From NCBI GenBank assembly GCA_023409795.1, contig JAEYQX010000018.1:1-22494 (forward strand): a stretch of DNA of 22,494 nucleotides, written 5' to 3'. Under the pieces are notes generated by a model, which did no database searches, was not told where the DNA came from, and worked only from the letters and a program-made list of their open reading frames with translations. Shown here piece by piece: positions 13,408 through 20,536 of the stretch. Position 1 is the first letter of the stretch, and each line of letters starts with the position of its first letter. The stretch comes from Pseudomonadota bacterium. Lineage in GTDB: Bacteria > Pseudomonadota > Alphaproteobacteria > Caulobacterales > Caulobacteraceae. The position numbers and the translations under genes were made by a program.

Positions 13408-14730
13408 TCAGCCGGGGCGCACGACCATGCAGGTCACGCGCCGCTCGGCCAGGGCCTGGCAGGCCCCCTCGGCGGCGGTTTCGGTCATGCCGGTGAAGCG
13501 CGAGCGATACCAGCCGTTGGCGGTCTGGACATCCTGGCTGGCGCTCTGGAACTCGCTGCGGAAGCGGCGGCTCACGTCCTTCAGCCAGTCGCGGGCGACG
13601 GCCTCATCGCGGAAGGCACCGACCTGGACCGACCAGCGGCCTGCCGGGGCAGCCTGAGCGGCGGCGCGGCGGGTCGAGGCGTTCCGGGCGGAGGGTGGGG
13701 GCGTCACCTCGGTCGGCAGGGTCCTGGGCGCGTCGCCCGAGACATAGGAAACCGCCGAGTTGAACGGCGTGCCCGAGTCAGAATCGGACAGCGAGGCATA
13801 GGCGATGGGCGGCGACGAGGTGTCGATGCCATAGCCGCGCTGCTCGAAGAAGGCCTGGGCGACCTGGATCGTCTCGCCCGCCTCGCGGCGCCGCTGGAGC
13901 TCGAAGCCGGTGTCCATCAGCTCGGCCACGTGGGCGTTGCGGCTGGCGGTCGAGCGCCCGCCCATGACGACGGTGATCAGGCGCTTGCCATCGCGCATCG
14001 ACGAGGCGGCCAGGTTGTAGCCCGAGGCATTGGTGAAGCCGGTCTTGATGCCGTCATAGCCCTTGCCGGTGGTCAAAAGGCCGTTGGTGTTGCGGTAGTC
14101 GCGGCCGTTGAAGTGCCAGTCGTGCAGGCCCAGGTAGCGGTAATACTGCGGATAGTCGCGCATGACGGCGCGGCTGAGGATGGCCAGGTCGCTGGCGGTC
14201 GAGGTCTGGCGGCTGTCGGGCAGGCCGTTGGCGGTGGTGAAGCGCGTGTTCTTCATCCCCAGCTCGCGCGCCTTGGCCGTCATGCGGGCGGTGAACTCGC
14301 CCTCGGAGTTGGCCAGGTGCTCGGCCAGGACGACCGCCATGTCATTGGCGCTGCGCACGGCGGTGGCGCGCATGGCGTCATCCATGCTGATGGTCTGGCC
14401 CGCCGCCAGGCCCAGCTTGGACGGGGGTTGCGAGGCGGCGCGCGGCGAGACCGTCAACTGGTCGCTCAGGCTGGCCTTGCCCGACTCCAGCGCCTCGAAG
14501 GCCAGATAGAGGGGCATGACCTTGGTGATCGAGGCCGGATAGCGCCGGGCGTCGGCGAAGCGGGCAAACAGGACCTCGCCCGAGGCGGCATCGACCACCA
14601 CGGCGGCATAGCGGGCATTGTCGGAGGACTGGGCGACCGGTGCCTGGGCGACCAGGCCGGGCGTCAGGGCCGTGGTGCCGATCACAAGGGTTGCCAGAAC
14701 GCTGCGGCGCAGGAATGCGGTCATGGTCAT
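13408..14730 (-). CDS. D-alanyl-D-alanine carboxypeptidase (DacA/PBP5-like) with C-terminal SPOR domain
   Basis: The 440-residue product is a periplasmic serine peptidase that trims the terminal D-Ala from peptidoglycan stem peptides. A signal peptide covers about residues 1-30. The catalytic motifs are S67-I-T-K70, S127-A-N129 and K229-T-G231. A low-complexity linker leads to a SPOR domain (about 364-440, WSVQVGAFRDEAVARDWL), which in other proteins binds denuded septal glycan and brings enzymes to the division site. The ATG at 14730 has GAGG upstream; an upstream in-frame extension to 14775 adds non-signal residues. The promoter region carries a CtrA-type box at the -35, suggesting cell-cycle control. 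The convergent membrane gene ends six bases away. Confidence 0.92.
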   Translation of the reverse strand: MTMTAFLRRSVLATLVIGTTALTPGLVAQAPVAQSSDNARYAAVVVDAASGEVLFARFADARRYPASITKVMPLYLAFEALESGKASLSDQLTVSPRAASQPPSKLGLAAGQTISMDDAMRATAVRSANDMAVVLAEHLANSEGEFTARMTAKARELGMKNTRFTTANGLPDSRQTSTASDLAILSRAVMRDYPQYYRYLGLHDWHFNGRDYRNTNGLLTTGKGYDGIKTGFTNASGYNLAASSMRDGKRLITVVMGGRSTASRNAHVAELMDTGFELQRRREAGETIQVAQAFFEQRGYGIDTSSPPIAYASLSDSDSGTPFNSAVSYVSGDAPRTLPTEVTPPPSARNASTRRAAAQAAPAGRWSVQVGAFRDEAVARDWLKDVSRRFRSEFQSASQDVQTANGWYRSRFTGMTETAAEGACQALAERRVTCMVVRPG

Positions 14731-14793
14731 ACTAGCCTCGTCAATCCGGTGCGGTTCGCACGCCTGCCAAGGCACCGGCCTTTAACCCTTAGC

Positions 14794-14833
14794 ATCCTAG
14801 CCACGGGTTTCGAGAGGGTTAACCGGCCGTCAA
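14794..14833 (-). promoter_or_regulatory. Candidate CtrA-regulated promoter of the D,D-carboxypeptidase
   Basis: On the minus strand, TTGA-N7-TTAAC (14833-14818) differs from the CtrA consensus TTAA-N7-TTAAC at one base. Its second half overlaps a -35 position, TTAACCC (14822-14816). Fourteen bases later comes GCTAGGAT (14801-14794), a good -10. A CtrA box over the -35 is the usual layout of CtrA-activated promoters. Confidence 0.5.
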
Positions 14834-14856
14834 CGGATTGTGAGTCGGCCGTCATG

Positions 14857-14867
14857 TTGCATTGCAC
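14857..14867. promoter_or_regulatory. Candidate PhaR-type operator upstream of the phasin gene
   Basis: TTGCATTGCAC contains TGC-N3-GCA, like the CTGC-N3/4-GCAG sites bound by PhaR, the repressor of phasin genes in other alphaproteobacteria. It lies 99 bases before the phasin ATG. No phaR gene is in the window. Confidence 0.35.
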
Positions 14868-14965
14868 AAAATATCCTTGTGTTGTCTTCGCGCTTGCGGC
14901 ATAAGCGGCGGGCCTACGGGGAACACTGTTTCGCGTGGGCTACCTTTTTGCTTCAGGAGAGTCCC

Positions 14966-15436
14966 ATGGCTACCGCCACCGAGACTGTTAAGAAGACTGT
15001 CGAAGAAACCACGGCCAAGGCTCAGGCCCAGGCCGAAGCCGTTCAGACCGCAGGCACCAAGGCCTTCCGCGAGGGCGTGGACAAGTCCATCGCTTCGCTG
15101 ACCGAGCTGAACGCACACGGCAAGAAGAACCTTGAAGCTGTGGTCGAGTGCGCCACGGCTGCCCAGCGCGGGGCCGAAGCCCTGTCGCAGGAAGCCCTGT
15201 CCTATTCCAAGAAGAGCTGGGAAGACGGCGTCGCCGCCGCCCAGTCGCTCAGCCGCGCCCGCTCGGTGCAGGAGCTGGTCGAGCTGCAAACCGCCTGGGC
15301 CAAGTCGGCCACGGAAGCCTATCTGGCCCAGTTCTCCAAGGCGGCTGACATCTTCAGCGCCTCGCTGAACGACACCATCAAGCCGCTGAACGCCCGCGTG
15401 GCCGAAACGGTCGAGAGCTTCCAGGCTTCGCGCTAA
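14966..15436 (+). CDS. Phasin-family protein
   Basis: The 156-residue product is Ala/Glu/Lys-rich, almost entirely helical and without a signal peptide. It matches the small alphaproteobacterial phasins, with GVDKSIASLTELNAHGKKNL in the first half and ELVELQTAWAKSATEAYLAQ in the second. Phasins coat polyhydroxyalkanoate storage granules and control their size. The ATG at 14966 has AGGAGA five bases upstream. The frame continues upstream to 14840 but without phasin-like sequence. It is followed by a strong terminator, so it is probably monocistronic. The upstream PhaR-like site would fit granule-dependent control. No polymer synthase gene is in the window. Confidence 0.87.
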   Translation: MATATETVKKTVEETTAKAQAQAEAVQTAGTKAFREGVDKSIASLTELNAHGKKNLEAVVECATAAQRGAEALSQEALSYSKKSWEDGVAAAQSLSRARSVQELVELQTAWAKSATEAYLAQFSKAADIFSASLNDTIKPLNARVAETVESFQASR

Positions 15437-15464
15437 GCCTTTCGGCTTCAGCGACGCAGTATCA

Positions 15465-15493
15465 GGCTCCGGTGGCAACACCGGGGCCTTTTT
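15465..15493 (+). terminator. Rho-independent terminator of the phasin gene
   Basis: GGCTCCGGTG (15465-15474) pairs with CACCGGGGCC (15479-15488) apart from one T-G wobble. The loop is GCAA, and five T follow. A smaller hairpin (AAGCC/GGCTT, 15435-15448) overlaps the stop codon. Confidence 0.85.
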
Positions 15494-15663
15494 GCTGTCC
15501 GGTCGTCGGCAGGGAGGGGCAGGGCGTTTCTCCGGGGAACCGGATGGCCCCGGCAAACCTTGTTCGGTCATCACGTTCACGCAGGCTGTGACTGGACCTC
15601 CCTACAAATCAGGCCATCATCACCTATCTAGAGACCAGACGACCTCCCTAAGACGGACTTTTC

Positions 15664-15993
15664 ATGCCTACGAGACGGCCAGGTGAACAGGGCGGGGGCG
15701 CAGGGGCCGCCGTCGTCACCGAGACAAAGCCGAAGCTTCAGCGTCCCTCCCTGTATCGGGTGCTGATCCTCAATGACGACTACACGCCGATGGAGTTCGT
15801 CATCTATGTGTTGGAGCGGTTCTTCCAGAAGAGCCGTGAAGACGCGACCCGCATCATGCTGCACGTGCACCAGCATGGGGTCGGGGTCTGCGGCGTCTAT
15901 ACCTACGAAGTCGCAGAAACCAAGGTCGCCCAGGTGGTCGAGACGGCCCGCCGTCACCAGCACCCCCTGCAATGCACAATGGAAAAAGACTGA
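15664..15993 (+). CDS. clpS: ClpS, ATP-dependent Clp protease adaptor
   Basis: The 109-residue product is the N-end-rule adaptor that delivers substrates with bulky hydrophobic N-termini to ClpAP. A disordered tail of about 28 residues precedes the core. The substrate pocket is NDDYTPMEFV (residues 37-46: Asn37, Asp38, Asp39, Thr41 and Met43). The second conserved patch is IMLHVHQHGVGVCG (64-77), with the pocket histidine probably His69. The ATG at 15664 follows a 170-base gap after the phasin terminator, in which I see no gene. A GGAACC-N16-CCTT sequence at 15536-15561 weakly resembles an EcfG promoter. clpA starts 12 bases after the stop, so the two form an operon. Confidence 0.95.
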   Translation: MPTRRPGEQGGGAGAAVVTETKPKLQRPSLYRVLILNDDYTPMEFVIYVLERFFQKSREDATRIMLHVHQHGVGVCGVYTYEVAETKVAQVVETARRHQHPLQCTMEKD

Positions 15994-16005
15994 GAGGATC
16001 TTTTC

Positions 16006-18306
16006 ATGCCTTCATTCTCGCGTCCTCTCGAAGAGACCCTGCATCGCGCGGTCCATTATGCGAACGAGCGCCGGCACGAATACGCCACGCTCGAGCACCT
16101 GCTGCTGTCCCTGATCGACGATGTGGACGCATCGGCGGTGATGTCAGCCTGCAACGTCGACCTGGCCGCGCTGAAGACGGCGCTGACCCTCTATGTCGAC
16201 AATGACCTGGCCGCCCTGGCCACGGCCGATGGCGATGATGCCAAGCCGACCGCCGGCTTCCAGCGCGTGATCCAGCGCGCGGTGATCCACGTCCAGTCGT
16301 CGGGGCGCGAGGAAGTGACCGGGGCCAATGTCCTGGTCGCCATCTTCTCTGAGCGCGAAAGCCATGCGGCCTACTTCCTGCAGGAGCAGGACATGACCCG
16401 CTATGACGCGGTCAACTTCATCGCCCACGGCATTGCCAAGAAGCCCGGGGCGTCCGAGGCGCGTCCGGCCAAGGGCTCGCCCGAGGATGCCGAGGATGCG
16501 GCCGCCGGCAAATCAGGCGGCGCGGCGCTTGAGGCCTATTGCGTCGACCTGAACGAGAAGGCGCGGATCGGCAAGATCGACCCCCTGATCGGGCGCCAGG
16601 CCGAGGTCGAGCGCTCGATCCAGATCCTGTGCCGCCGCACCAAGAACAACCCCCTGCTGGTCGGTGATCCGGGCGTGGGCAAGACCGCCATCGCCGAGGG
16701 CCTGGCCCGCAAGATCGTCAATGGCGAGGTGCCGGACGTCCTGAAGGACGCCACCATCTACAGCCTGGACATGGGCGCGCTCCTGGCCGGCACCCGCTAT
16801 CGCGGCGATTTCGAGGAGCGCCTGAAGCAGGTGGTCAAGGAACTGGAGAACCACGACAACGCGGTCCTGTTCATCGACGAGATCCACACGGTGATCGGGG
16901 CCGGGGCAACCTCGGGCGGGGCGATGGATGCGTCCAACCTGCTGAAGCCGGCCCTGGCCTCGGGCAGCCTGCGCTGCATGGGCTCGACCACCTACAAGGA
17001 ATATCGCCAGCACTTTGAAAAAGACCGGGCCCTGGTCCGGCGCTTCCAGAAGATCGACGTCAATGAGCCGACGGTCGAGGATACGGTGAAGATCCTCAAG
17101 GGCCTGAAGTCGACCTATGAGGGCCACCACAAGCTGCGCTTCACCGATGCGGCCATCCGCACGGCGGTCGAGCTGTCGGCGCGCTACATCACCGACCGCA
17201 AGCTGCCGGACAAGGCCATCGACGTGATCGACGAGGCCGGCGCCTCGCAGATGCTGCTGCCGGAATCGCGCCGCAAGAAGGTGATCGGCCAGAAGGAAAT
17301 CGAGGCGGTCATCGCCAAGATGGCCCGGATCCCGCCGAAGTCGGTGTCCAAGTCGGACACTGAATCCCTGCGCGAGCTGGAGGCCGACCTGAAGCGCGTC
17401 GTCTATGGCCAGGAGCAGGCCATCGAACAGGTGTCCTCGGCCATGAAGCTGGCCCGGGCGGGTCTGCGCGACCCGAACAAGCCCATCGGGGCCTTCCTGT
17501 TCAGCGGCCCGACCGGCGTCGGCAAGACCGAGGTGGCCAAGCAGCTGGCCGCCACCCTGGGCATCGAGATGCAGCGCTTCGACATGTCCGAATACATGGA
17601 GCGCCACACGGTCAGCCGCCTGATCGGCGCGCCTCCGGGCTATGTCGGCCATGACCAGGGCGGTCTGCTGACCGACGCGGTCGACCAGCACCCGCACTCG
17701 GTGGTCCTGCTGGACGAGATCGAGAAGGCGCACCCGGATGTCTACAACATCCTGCTGCAGGTGATGGACAACGGCACCCTGACCGATGCGGTCGGCAAGA
17801 AGGTCGATTTCAGGAACGTCATCCTGATCATGACCACCAATGCCGGGGCGGCCGACAATGCCCGCGCCTCCATCGGCTTTGGCCGCGGCAAGGTCGAGGG
17901 CGAGGATGAAAAGGCCATCCAGCGCCTGTTCGCGCCCGAGTTCCGCAACCGCCTGGACGCCATCGTCTCGTTCAAGGCCCTGAACCCGGAAACCATCCGC
18001 TCGGTGGTCACCAAGTTCGTGCTGCAGCTTGAGGCCCAGCTGGCTGATCGCAACATCACGATCGAGTTGACGGACGAGGCAGCCGACTGGCTGGCCAAGA
18101 ACGGCTTTGATGAACTGTATGGCGCGCGTCCGCTGGCCCGCGTCATCCAGGAAAATATCAAGAAGCCCCTGGCCGACGACATCCTGTTCGGTCGCCTGAC
18201 CCGCGGCGGCCACGTCAAGGTCGAGCTGAAGGACGGCAAGATCGCCTTCGACATCAGCCCGGCCAAGGGTGCGGACGTGAAGAAGGAAGAGGAAGAAACG
18301 GCCTGA
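16006..18306 (+). CDS. clpA: ClpA, AAA+ unfoldase of the ClpAP protease
   Basis: The 766-residue product unfolds proteins and feeds them to the ClpP peptidase. It has the N-terminal Clp repeat domain that binds ClpS (about 1-145), a charged linker, and two AAA+ modules. The first has Walker A GDPGVGKT (220-227) and Walker B VLFIDE (287-292). The second has Walker A GPTGVGKT (501-508) and Walker B VVLLDE (566-571). IGF at 623-625 is the loop that docks on ClpP. The length matches E. coli ClpA (758). It is transcribed with clpS, 12 bases upstream, and ends at a strong terminator. clpP is not in the window. Known in Caulobacter for roles in regulated proteolysis. Confidence 0.97.
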   Translation: MPSFSRPLEETLHRAVHYANERRHEYATLEHLLLSLIDDVDASAVMSACNVDLAALKTALTLYVDNDLAALATADGDDAKPTAGFQRVIQRAVIHVQSSGREEVTGANVLVAIFSERESHAAYFLQEQDMTRYDAVNFIAHGIAKKPGASEARPAKGSPEDAEDAAAGKSGGAALEAYCVDLNEKARIGKIDPLIGRQAEVERSIQILCRRTKNNPLLVGDPGVGKTAIAEGLARKIVNGEVPDVLKDATIYSLDMGALLAGTRYRGDFEERLKQVVKELENHDNAVLFIDEIHTVIGAGATSGGAMDASNLLKPALASGSLRCMGSTTYKEYRQHFEKDRALVRRFQKIDVNEPTVEDTVKILKGLKSTYEGHHKLRFTDAAIRTAVELSARYITDRKLPDKAIDVIDEAGASQMLLPESRRKKVIGQKEIEAVIAKMARIPPKSVSKSDTESLRELEADLKRVVYGQEQAIEQVSSAMKLARAGLRDPNKPIGAFLFSGPTGVGKTEVAKQLAATLGIEMQRFDMSEYMERHTVSRLIGAPPGYVGHDQGGLLTDAVDQHPHSVVLLDEIEKAHPDVYNILLQVMDNGTLTDAVGKKVDFRNVILIMTTNAGAADNARASIGFGRGKVEGEDEKAIQRLFAPEFRNRLDAIVSFKALNPETIRSVVTKFVLQLEAQLADRNITIELTDEAADWLAKNGFDELYGARPLARVIQENIKKPLADDILFGRLTRGGHVKVELKDGKIAFDISPAKGADVKKEEEETA

Positions 18307-18328
18307 CACCAGGCGGTTTTGACGAAAA

Positions 18329-18356
18329 GGCCCGGGCGCAAACCCGGGCCTTTTTT
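18329..18356 (+). terminator. Rho-independent terminator of clpSA
   Basis: A perfect 8-bp stem (GGCCCGGG at 18329-18336, CCCGGGCC at 18343-18350) with a 6-base loop is followed by six T, 22 bases after the clpA stop. Confidence 0.92.
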
Positions 18357-18370
18357 GTTGGGGATCTGGG

Positions 18371-18438
18371 TCCCCGCCTGCGCCGGGCCGCGCGGGGAGG
18401 GGGGGGGTTTATCCTCCCCCGCAGAAGCAGGGGAGGAT
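18371..18438. repeat. Two REP-like hairpins between convergent clpA and csbD
   Basis: The first has arms TCCCCGC (18371-18377) and GCGGGGA (18392-18398). The second has a 9-bp stem, ATCCTCCCC (18411-18419) with GGGGAGGAT (18430-18438). A run of nine G (18399-18407) lies between. The style resembles short palindromic intergenic repeats common in Caulobacteraceae and related genomes. The second hairpin is 12 bases after the csbD stop but lacks a T-tract. Confidence 0.45.
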
Positions 18439-18450
18439 GAAGGTGCGGTC

Positions 18451-18756
18451 TTAGCGGCGGCGGCCCAGGCCGCCCAGGAGGACGGCGGCGCCGGCGAGGA
18501 TGCCGGTGGTCAGCAGGGGCTTGTTGCGGGCGAACTCCAGGCCCTTCTTGGCCGGGTCGCGCAGGTCGGCGGGGGCCTTGTCAGCCAGGCCGTCCAGGCC
18601 GTCGATGACGCGGCCATAGGCGTCCAGGACCTTGCCCTTGGCCTGTTGCAGCTTGCCGTCGGCCTGCAGCTTGGTGTCACCCGTGAGGTCGCCGAAGCCT
18701 TCCTTCACCGAGCCGGCGACAGTGTTGGCGGCACCTTCGATACGTTGGTCGGTCAT
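18451..18756 (-). CDS. CsbD-like stress protein
   Basis: The 101-residue product is a small hydrophilic CsbD-family protein with the typical core NTVAGSVKEGFGDLTGD and KLQADGKLQQAKGKV. A C-terminal hydrophobic stretch, LLTTGILAGAAVLLGGLG, may be a membrane anchor, followed by RRR. CsbD proteins are general-stress markers whose molecular role is not known. The ATG at 18756 has AGGGA upstream; the open frame continues to 18867 without family resemblance. An EcfG-like promoter lies about 40 bases upstream, which fits general-stress control. It is convergent with clpA. Confidence 0.87.
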   Translation of the reverse strand: MTDQRIEGAANTVAGSVKEGFGDLTGDTKLQADGKLQQAKGKVLDAYGRVIDGLDGLADKAPADLRDPAKKGLEFARNKPLLTTGILAGAAVLLGGLGRRR

Positions 18757-18796
18757 GGGGAGTCCCTGTGTTCTGAGGAGGAATAAGGTCCCACTC

Positions 18797-18823
18797 AAGC
18801 GCACAGGAGGGCGGGCCGGTTCC
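18797..18823 (-). promoter_or_regulatory. Candidate general-stress (EcfG/SigT-type) promoter of csbD
   Basis: On the minus strand, GGAACC (18823-18818), 16 bases, CGCTT (18801-18797) matches the alphaproteobacterial general-stress consensus GGAACC-N16-CGTT except for one base in the -10. It would start transcription about 35 bases before the csbD ATG. Confidence 0.45.
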
Positions 18824-18874
18824 GGGCCACGGGCGACTCGTGATGTCGCAGGCCAGGACTGGTGCATCCAGGCC

Positions 18875-20020
18875 TCAGCTGTGGCGATAGGGGCTCAATT
18901 CCTCGGTCATGGCCAGCATTTCGGCCACCACGGCGGGGCGTTCGCGCTCCAGATACCGGGCCACTGCCGCGTGCAGGCCGGGATCGGCGATGAAGTGGGC
19001 CGAATAGACCGGGGAGGGCAGGTAGCCGCGCGCGATCTTGTGCTCGCCCTGGGCCCCGGCCTCGACGCGCGACAGGCCACGCGCAATGGCAAAGTCGATG
19101 GCCTGGTAATAGCAAAGCTCGAAGTGGAGGAAGGGCACGTCCTCGATGCAGCCCCACTGGCGGCCATAAAGGGCGTCGCGGCCGATGAAGTTCAGGGCCC
19201 CGGCAATCGGCCGCCCGTCGCGGAAGGCCATGACCAGGGCAATGCGCCCGGCCATGGTGCGGCCCACGCGGCTGAAGAAGTCCCGCGTCAGATAGGGCTG
19301 GCCCCACTTGCGTGCCCCGGTGTCCATGTAGAAGTCGAAGAAGGCGTCCCAGTGGGCCTCGGTCAGGTCGGGGCCGGTCAGGACGCGGATGTCCAGGCCC
19401 TCCTGCGCCGTGCGCCGCTCGCGTCGGATGGTCTTGCGCCGACTGGAGGACAGGGCCGACAGGAAGTCGTCGAACGAGCCATGGCCCCGGTTGCGCCAGA
19501 TATACTGGATGTCCTGGCGCGGCAGCAGCCCGGCCTGGGTCATCGCCTGCCATTCCGCCTCGACGGGGAAGTTGATGTGCAGCGAGGACAGGTCCATGCG
19601 CTGGCACAGGGTCACGGCTCCCTGCAGCAGGGCCTGGCGCACCGTGGCCTGGTCCGTGCCGGGGGCATTGAGGAAGCGCGGCCCCGTGGCGGGGGTAAAG
19701 GGCACGGCCCCCAGAAGCTTGGGGTAATAGCGCCCGCCCGCGCGCTGCAGGGCGTCGGCCCAGCTGTGGTCGAAGACGTATTCGCCCTGGCTGTGCCCCT
19801 TCAGATAAAGGGGCATGACGCCCAGAACGGCCCCGCCGTCATCATGCAGGGACAGGTGGCGCGCGGCCCAGCCCTGGGACGGGTCCGCGCTGCCGGACGC
19901 CTCGCAGGCGTCCAGAAAGTCGTAGGAGACGAAAGGATCGCCGGTGGGGGCCGCACAGGTGTCCCATGCGGCCTGGCCTATGGCGGCGATGCTGTCGTGG
20001 ACCTGGAGGGTGAAGCTCAC
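18875..20020 (-). CDS. FemAB-like (DUF482) GNAT-fold acyltransferase-type protein
   Basis: The 381-residue product matches the FemAB-like/DUF482 family (PF04339), described as related to the peptide-bridge transferases of peptidoglycan synthesis. Family features are DPFVSYDFLDACEASGS near residues 28-44, the middle FLSALSSSRRKTIRRERR, and the C-terminal FHFELCYYQAIDFAI-type segment with GAQGEHKIARGYLP. There is no signal peptide, so it is cytoplasmic. The acceptor substrate is not known for this branch. The GTG start at 20020 overlaps the stop of the RidA gene by four bases (GTGA), so the two are translationally coupled. The 118-base gap to csbD downstream holds the csbD promoter candidate. 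Confidence 0.85.
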   Translation of the reverse strand: MSFTLQVHDSIAAIGQAAWDTCAAPTGDPFVSYDFLDACEASGSADPSQGWAARHLSLHDDGGAVLGVMPLYLKGHSQGEYVFDHSWADALQRAGGRYYPKLLGAVPFTPATGPRFLNAPGTDQATVRQALLQGAVTLCQRMDLSSLHINFPVEAEWQAMTQAGLLPRQDIQYIWRNRGHGSFDDFLSALSSSRRKTIRRERRTAQEGLDIRVLTGPDLTEAHWDAFFDFYMDTGARKWGQPYLTRDFFSRVGRTMAGRIALVMAFRDGRPIAGALNFIGRDALYGRQWGCIEDVPFLHFELCYYQAIDFAIARGLSRVEAGAQGEHKIARGYLPSPVYSAHFIADPGLHAAVARYLERERPAVVAEMLAMTEELSPYRHS

Positions 20021-20475
20021 TTCACCTCGAGGATGGCATCGACTTCAACGGCAAAGCCCAGCGGCAGCTTGTAGACGCCGACGGCCGAGCGCGAGTGCTT
20101 GCCGGCATCGCCAAAGACCTGGACCATCAGGTCCGAGCAGCCGTTGATGACGGCCGGAATGGCCTCGAAGTCCGGGCCAGCCTGGACGAAGCCGCCCAGC
20201 TTGACCACGCGGACCACGCGGTCCAGGTCGCCGTCCAGGGCTTCCTTGATCTGGGCCAGCAGGTTGATGCCGCACAGCCTGGCCGCCTCGGCCGCCTGCT
20301 CCGGGGTCACGTCGACGCCGACCGTGCCCTTGATGCCGCCATTGGCGTCGTTCGACAGCTGGCCCGAGATGAACAGCTGGTTGCCCGTGCGGACATAGGA
20401 GACATAGCTGGCGACGGGCTTGGCAGGCTCGGGCAGGGTGATACCGAGTTCGGCGATGCGGTCGTTGATGCTCAT
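20017..20475 (-). CDS. RidA/YjgF-family protein
   Basis: The 152-residue product belongs to the RidA (YjgF/YER057c/UK114) family. RidA itself hydrolyses reactive enamine/imine intermediates made by PLP-dependent enzymes. The arginine that contacts the substrate is kept (HSRSAVGV, Arg129), and so is the C-terminal acidic residue (VEVDAI, Glu144). The protein is longer than the usual 128 residues, like YjgH-type or Atu1953-like subgroups, so imine deaminase activity is plausible but not certain. The ATG at 20475 has GGAG upstream. It overlaps the FemAB-like gene. Its promoter candidate overlaps the dinB stop codon. Confidence 0.88.
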   Translation of the reverse strand: MSINDRIAELGITLPEPAKPVASYVSYVRTGNQLFISGQLSNDANGGIKGTVGVDVTPEQAAEAARLCGINLLAQIKEALDGDLDRVVRVVKLGGFVQAGPDFEAIPAVINGCSDLMVQVFGDAGKHSRSAVGVYKLPLGFAVEVDAILEVK

Positions 20476-20507
20476 GTCGAGGTCTCCGTTAGGGGGAACA
20501 GGCGGGT

Positions 20508-20536
20508 GATGTAGCGCGATGTCCGCGGCGCGTCAT
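20508..20536 (-). promoter_or_regulatory. Candidate promoter of the ridA-femAB-like operon
   Basis: On the minus strand, ATGACGC (20536-20530), 14 bases, GCTACATC (20515-20508) matches the Caulobacter consensus TTGACGS-N10/14-GCTANAWC at all but one defined base. The -35 contains the TGA stop codon of dinB. Confidence 0.55.

Noticed and set aside
13930..14904. A 324-codon plus-strand frame opposite the carboxypeptidase gene
   Set aside because: It covers the catalytic region of a clear D,D-carboxypeptidase in antisense and has no motif of its own.
15536..15561. EcfG-type promoter for clpS (GGAACC-N16-CCTT)
   Set aside because: The -10 lacks the CGTT form and the site is about 100 bases from the start codon; too weak to list as a feature.
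16513..18309. A 598-codon open frame opposite clpA
   Set aside because: It is a shadow of clpA with low-complexity Gly/Asp/Leu/Gln composition and no recognisable motif.
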